64,000 nucleotides of DNA from Panax quinquefolius (Eukaryota; Streptophyta; Magnoliopsida; Apiales; Araliaceae). The stretch lies in assembly GCA_020205615.1 (NCBI GenBank), contig CM035164.1:125839537-125903536 (forward strand). The letters are read 5' to 3'. Of this stretch, positions 60,821-64,000 are shown one piece after another; position 1 is the stretch's first letter; every line of letters begins with the position of its first letter. A program made the position numbers and the translations under genes. Under the pieces are notes generated by a model. The model was not told where the DNA came from and searched no databases. It saw only the letters and a list, made by a program, of their open reading frames with translations.

Positions 60821-61507
60821 TTATACGAAGACCCCCGCTCCGAACAGCCACTCAGTGATCTGGGGAGACTCCGGAAGGTTTGAGATAATACCCATTGCAG
60901 AAGCAATCTCTTCCTCATCATTAGAAGTCTTGACGATTCTGAATAAGGTCTCAATTGACTTCTGACTAACATGATCTACGATGTTGGCTTCATCGCCATC
61001 TTCTGTTAGGCAACAGAGCAGCTTAACAACATTTGCCCGAACATTCTGGTTATCAAGCTCACACAATTGAATCAAAACTTGTACAGCTGCGATCTGTGAA
61101 GGTAATTGAACAACCAAAAGTAAACATTTATCCAATTAATTTCAAAAGTAAACATTTATTCAATTCAATCCAACTGGTAGCATGGAGAAGCAGTGGTAAG
61201 AAGGAAATGAATTCAAATATAACTAATAAAAAGAAAATCTTCCTGCCTGATTTAATTTTGCTTTTACATTAGCAGCAGAGGGAGATTGGCCGACAGCATG
61301 AAAAGACCTGAGAATGCTTTGTTGCACTGCAGGCACAGTCAAGTTAATGGAGGAAAATAATGCGCTAATCTCTTCATCAGATTCAAACGATGATCGGGAA
61401 GTGGGACCAAACAAGACAGAACTCAGAAGCAAACGAAGAAATTTCTTATAAGCAACCAAATCAAACCAGAAGAATAAGTTCGAGGAAGCAACGACGATTG
61501 ATATCAC
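60821..61507 (-). pseudogene. Captured ARM-repeat gene fragment (U-box E3 ligase-like)
   Basis: Two exon-like pieces on the minus strand. Piece 1, about 61507-61250: residues FGPTSRSSFESDEEISALFSSI and VPAVQQSILRSFHAVGQS. Piece 2, from about 61098 (after a ccttcacag acceptor): VQVLIQLCELDNQNVRANVVK, LLCCLTEDGDEANI, ASAMGIISNLPESPQITEWL, ending by a stop near 60821. The armadillo-like repeats and wording resemble plant U-box/ARM proteins (PUB43/44 type; family from memory). The U-box is absent, so this is a fragment carried by the Pack-MULE. Confidence 0.72.
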
Positions 61508-61510
61508 TGC

Positions 61511-61580
61511 AATTGCTTTAAAAGCATAACCGCAGCTGCATGCCCAGACTCGATCGTAAGCTTGAGCTCACTCACCGCCA
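61511..61580 (-). pseudogene. Small captured ORF start next to the ARM fragment
   Basis: On the minus strand an ATG at 61580 opens MAVSELKLTIESGHAAAVML and closes about 25 codons later, close to the ARM piece. It may be the first exon of the captured gene. Not otherwise recognised. Confidence 0.35.
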
Positions 61581-61609
61581 TACCACCACCTTCACCTGCA
61601 TTGCCAGAC

Positions 61610-62034
61610 GACGCCGATCGACCATCGCAAACAATGACGTTCTTTCTCGATTCTGGAATACTCATCTCGCGTGCAGACCACCTAGTCCTCCCAGATCAGG
61701 TCTTTCCACGCCAGAAAACCATTCAAAACCCTCCAATACTCGACTTCCAATCCTTAAACTCAGCTAAAAGTGAGTCAATTGGCCAAATCGGTTGCTTTGA
61801 GATCCTTAACCATGGAATTCCGAGCGATATTATCCGATCGGTCCTGAATTTTGGTTCTGAAATCTTTCAACTATCACTGGAAAAGAAGGCCATCGTGTCG
61901 AGGTGTTCGGAGAGAGCGTACGTGTTTGTGGATTTCGACGGTGAAGAGGAGAGAGAAACTACTAAGGAGTTTGTTTGGTGTAGAGAGGAAAGTCTGAGGT
62001 TGAAAATGGAGAACTACCAAGTTTACCCCTTTGT
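61610..62034 (+). pseudogene. Captured N-terminal fragment of a 2-oxoglutarate/Fe(II) dioxygenase-like gene
   Basis: Open frame with PPILDFQSLNSAKSESIGQI, GCFEILNHGIPSDIIRSVL and FQLSLEKK, the DIOX_N domain that precedes the catalytic core in plant 2-oxoglutarate dioxygenases (ACC-oxidase/GA-oxidase superfamily). The iron-binding HxD...H core is absent. The frame runs on into the right TIR, where its last 15 or so residues are transposon-derived. A truncated transcript could be made but not an active enzyme. Confidence 0.75.
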
Positions 62035-62196
62035 TATAAACATTACAGCCTTAGCCGGTCATTTTTGACCGGTTAAGTGAAAAAAGTGTGTCTTTTGTTA
62101 AGTAAATTGAAGTTTTGGGTGTACTTACACTTTTTCAGTTTGGGGTGCAAAAATCAACAGTGGTATAAAGTTTGGGGTGCAATTTGTCTTTTAGTC
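62035..62196. repeat. Pack-MULE right terminal inverted repeat
   Basis: Complement of 59560-59735 with scattered differences and a few short indels; the left copy is slightly longer. Confidence 0.9.
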
Positions 62197-62205
62197 TTAA
62201 AACAA

Positions 62206-62663
62206 TAAACCAACAACAAAGAAAAACATCAATTTAATCATCAAGATCATAATCTCATTTTATGTGCAATGTATAACAACTCAATAGCTCCATGCACAGT
62301 ACAATTAAAAGCACCTAATAGAGCCCCCAAAACAGAGGCATTTATTGACTTCGCCCCCGAAATCATGATAAGTCAACGACGCAACCAAACACAAACGTTT
62401 GTTTACATATGTCGAACCATTTGTTTTCTTATGTAGTAGAAACTATAACAAAAATACATGGTTTCCCACCCTACTTGATTTTATATTTCTTCTTATTTCT
62501 AATGAAATCTTGTCTAAAAAAAATACAGAGCATGCACATGGAAAAAATTATTAGCTAGATCATTGAAACTAAAGTCTCATCCATCAAATAAACCATTATG
62601 TTAGCATAACTTTGAATAATATTCACCATTCAAAAAATACATAAAAACCTTATAAAGTTTTCG
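62206..62663. other. Non-coding flank
   Basis: AT-rich, no ORF or repeat end recognised. Confidence 0.5.
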
Positions 62664-62765
62664 TTAAGCATAGGAAATCCTTGAACCTCCCTCGCCATAC
62701 AAAGCATTCCACTGCATCAGCTCACTCATCATTATAGATCCCTCGAAAGTAAAACTGACAGCAAC
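62664..62765 (-). CDS. Candidate terminal exon of an unidentified gene
   Basis: On the minus strand a good acceptor (ttcccgttgcag) opens 33 codons (VAVSFTFEGSIMMSEL, then MQWNALYGEGGSRISYA) ending TAA. The composition looks protein-like rather than random, but I do not recognise the family, and the upstream exons, if any, would lie to the right, possibly past 64000. Confidence 0.35.
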   Translation of the reverse strand, partial: VAVSFTFEGSIMMSELMQWNALYGEGGSRISYA

Positions 62766-62911
62766 CTGCAACGGGAAAAATACTCTTTCATATTCGGATA
62801 TAAACATTTAAGACTAAGAATTGAACTGTGTTACATAATGATTTTTTTTTTTTGTACATTATAAACTCGAGGTCAAGTTATGTCCTATAATATGAATGAA
62901 GAAGAAACTAA

Positions 62912-62956
62912 GATGATAACAGCTTTCCCATCATAGTCACCTTGAGTTATGTGTAC
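62912..62956 (-). pseudogene. Purple acid phosphatase-like exon scrap
   Basis: Minus strand, right after a tgctgtag acceptor-like site: VHITQGDYDGKAVII. This matches the well-conserved start of the plant purple acid phosphatase N-terminal domain, which normally continues SWVT. Here similarity stops after II, so the exon is broken. No metal-binding motifs of the catalytic domain were seen nearby. Confidence 0.45.
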
Positions 62957-63742
62957 CTACAGCAGAATATTTAATTCAAGTCGAACAAAATAAGATGCAA
63001 AGCAGTACAAAATGGGAGGACATTGTTTGTTTGTTTTTGTTTTTTTGGGAGGGAGGGAGGGGGAGGGGGGGGGGGTGAAGAACATTATTCATAAACTGTA
63101 AACCATTCACTTGAGAGCAAACATGTGTAGCACATACATGGCCACATTACTTGACACAACATGACAAAGGACATCGTAACACATAAATTGTGATGTTGGA
63201 CATGACCAATGCAAGGATGTCATAAACAAAACATATGATTGATAATATTATATTTACTTTTATGGAATGTATTATTATACTATGGATCACAATTATAAGT
63301 ATACAAATTGTTCAGCCAGTTTTTCAAAAAAAAAAGTACAACTTCTTCGTTAAAAATTGCATAACTTGGAAGATCAAGCTCAACATGTATTCGATATTGC
63401 ATAGAAAATGTCGTTGATCTTTTTCTACAAATTTATAAACTGTATGGCTAATTTATTATGCCACATATGACATACAGTATCTTTGAGAAGATTTCACAAC
63501 TATATAAGCCCTTCTTGAAACATTTCAAATGGTGAAAAAGAAGTGTTGTACAGTACTCTGTCAACCATATTCAGGACCCCTTAGAGGAAGTGTTTGTGCT
63601 TCTGGAAACCAACGAATAGTTGTTAATCGTTTCTCAGATAAGAAACATTCATTTTAAGTTTATCATTGTGAAAATGATATTGGCAAAGCAAATAAATGCT
63701 TTAAACATATTCAAAGTAAATGCTATTTTTATTCAAATAAAA

Positions 63743-63778
<36 letters not shown>

Positions 63779-64000
63779 ATGATATTTTTCAGCACAAATG
63801 TGTAACAATTAATATGTACGGTACACGTAATGCAACATTTGCTTTGAAAATGGAAGATTTGACTTGAACCATCATATTCCCCATTCATAAATATAATGTA
63901 CATGTATCAAATGTATGTTCTAGATCCGGTAAAATGAGTGTAAATCCAATGGATAACTCATATTCACCCACGTTTAATAGGTTACCTGATTCTTTACCTG
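62957..64000. other. AT-rich non-coding DNA with a G-run and a microsatellite
   Basis: G-rich tract at 63047-63075, (AT)n at about 63747-63774. Six-frame reading shows no convincing gene up to the window end. Confidence 0.5.
63047..63075 (+). repeat. G-rich tract, G-quadruplex pattern
   Basis: gggagggagggaggg followed by gga and an 11-12 G run: more than four G-triplets with one-base loops. Confidence 0.8.

Larger units (their letters stand above)
59560..62196. mobile_element. Pack-MULE carrying fragments of host genes
   Basis: Terminal inverted repeats start gactaaaagacaaattgcac at 59560 and, in complement, at 62196. The left TIR runs to about 59735, the right from about 62035, 160-175 bp. 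A perfect 9-bp TSD, ttaaaacaa, flanks it (59551-59559 and 62197-62205). The 2.3-kb interior has no transposase but holds at least two unrelated host gene fragments in opposite orientations. This is the defining architecture of Pack-MULEs. Confidence 0.92.

Noticed and set aside
60686..60883. Plus-strand 65-codon frame
   Set aside because: Overlaps the captured ARM fragment in antisense and has no recognisable content.

Overview
The window looks like a repeat-rich stretch of a flowering-plant nuclear chromosome, probably a eudicot. It is AT-rich, has a gene split by GT/AG introns, and carries plant-type Ty3/gypsy LTR retrotransposons (initiator-Met and Asp tRNA primer sites), Mutator-like elements (MULEs) with 9-bp target-site duplications (TSDs), a hAT relative and Stowaway-like MITEs. 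No tRNA, rRNA, organelle or bacterial-type genes were seen. Species cannot be named.

Layout. 1-14052: a decayed Tekay/Del-type chromovirus (element A) interrupted inside its RNase H by a second full-length copy (element B, 1633-11793, 5-bp TSD acaat). 14054-18461: two Asp-primed (Tat/Athila-like) LTRs facing each other as a 1.5-kb-arm inverted repeat around a gag scrap, with a nested hAT-type MITE. 18462-26068: remains of a large MULE: a fused plant-mobile-domain plus C48/ULP1-protease ORF on the plus strand, converging on a FAR1/MULE transposase pseudogene on the minus strand, the latter split by a solo LTR (22234-25173, TSD ggtaa). 26069-29349: non-coding, with low-complexity DNA, an inverted repeat, a microsatellite and a minisatellite.

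29350-38845 (minus): the one intact gene recognised, a ten-exon gamma-glutamyl hydrolase of 338 codons whose exons join in frame. Its introns hold a 1.6-kb MULE (31932-33504), a CACTA-like palindrome and a Stowaway-like MITE. 38846-43488: upstream region, then a solo LTR (40228-42627). 43489-58520: about four units of a 293-bp tandem repeat, split by two LTR elements, C (43642-52601, no recognisable RT, RNase H or integrase) and D (52951-57838, mosaic LTRs, TSD ccacc). 59560-62196: a Pack-MULE with long terminal inverted repeats, a perfect 9-bp TSD, and captured pieces of an ARM-repeat (U-box-like) gene and a 2-oxoglutarate dioxygenase gene. 62197-64000: non-coding except for an orphan terminal-exon candidate and a short purple-acid-phosphatase-like exon scrap.

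Functionally, only the hydrolase looks alive (folate polyglutamate trimming in the vacuole). The rest is a layered record of transposition: older hosts can be read through younger insertions because TSDs are preserved at several joints. Many small indels in the LTR elements, against none in the ten hydrolase exons, could be real decay or assembly error in repeats.
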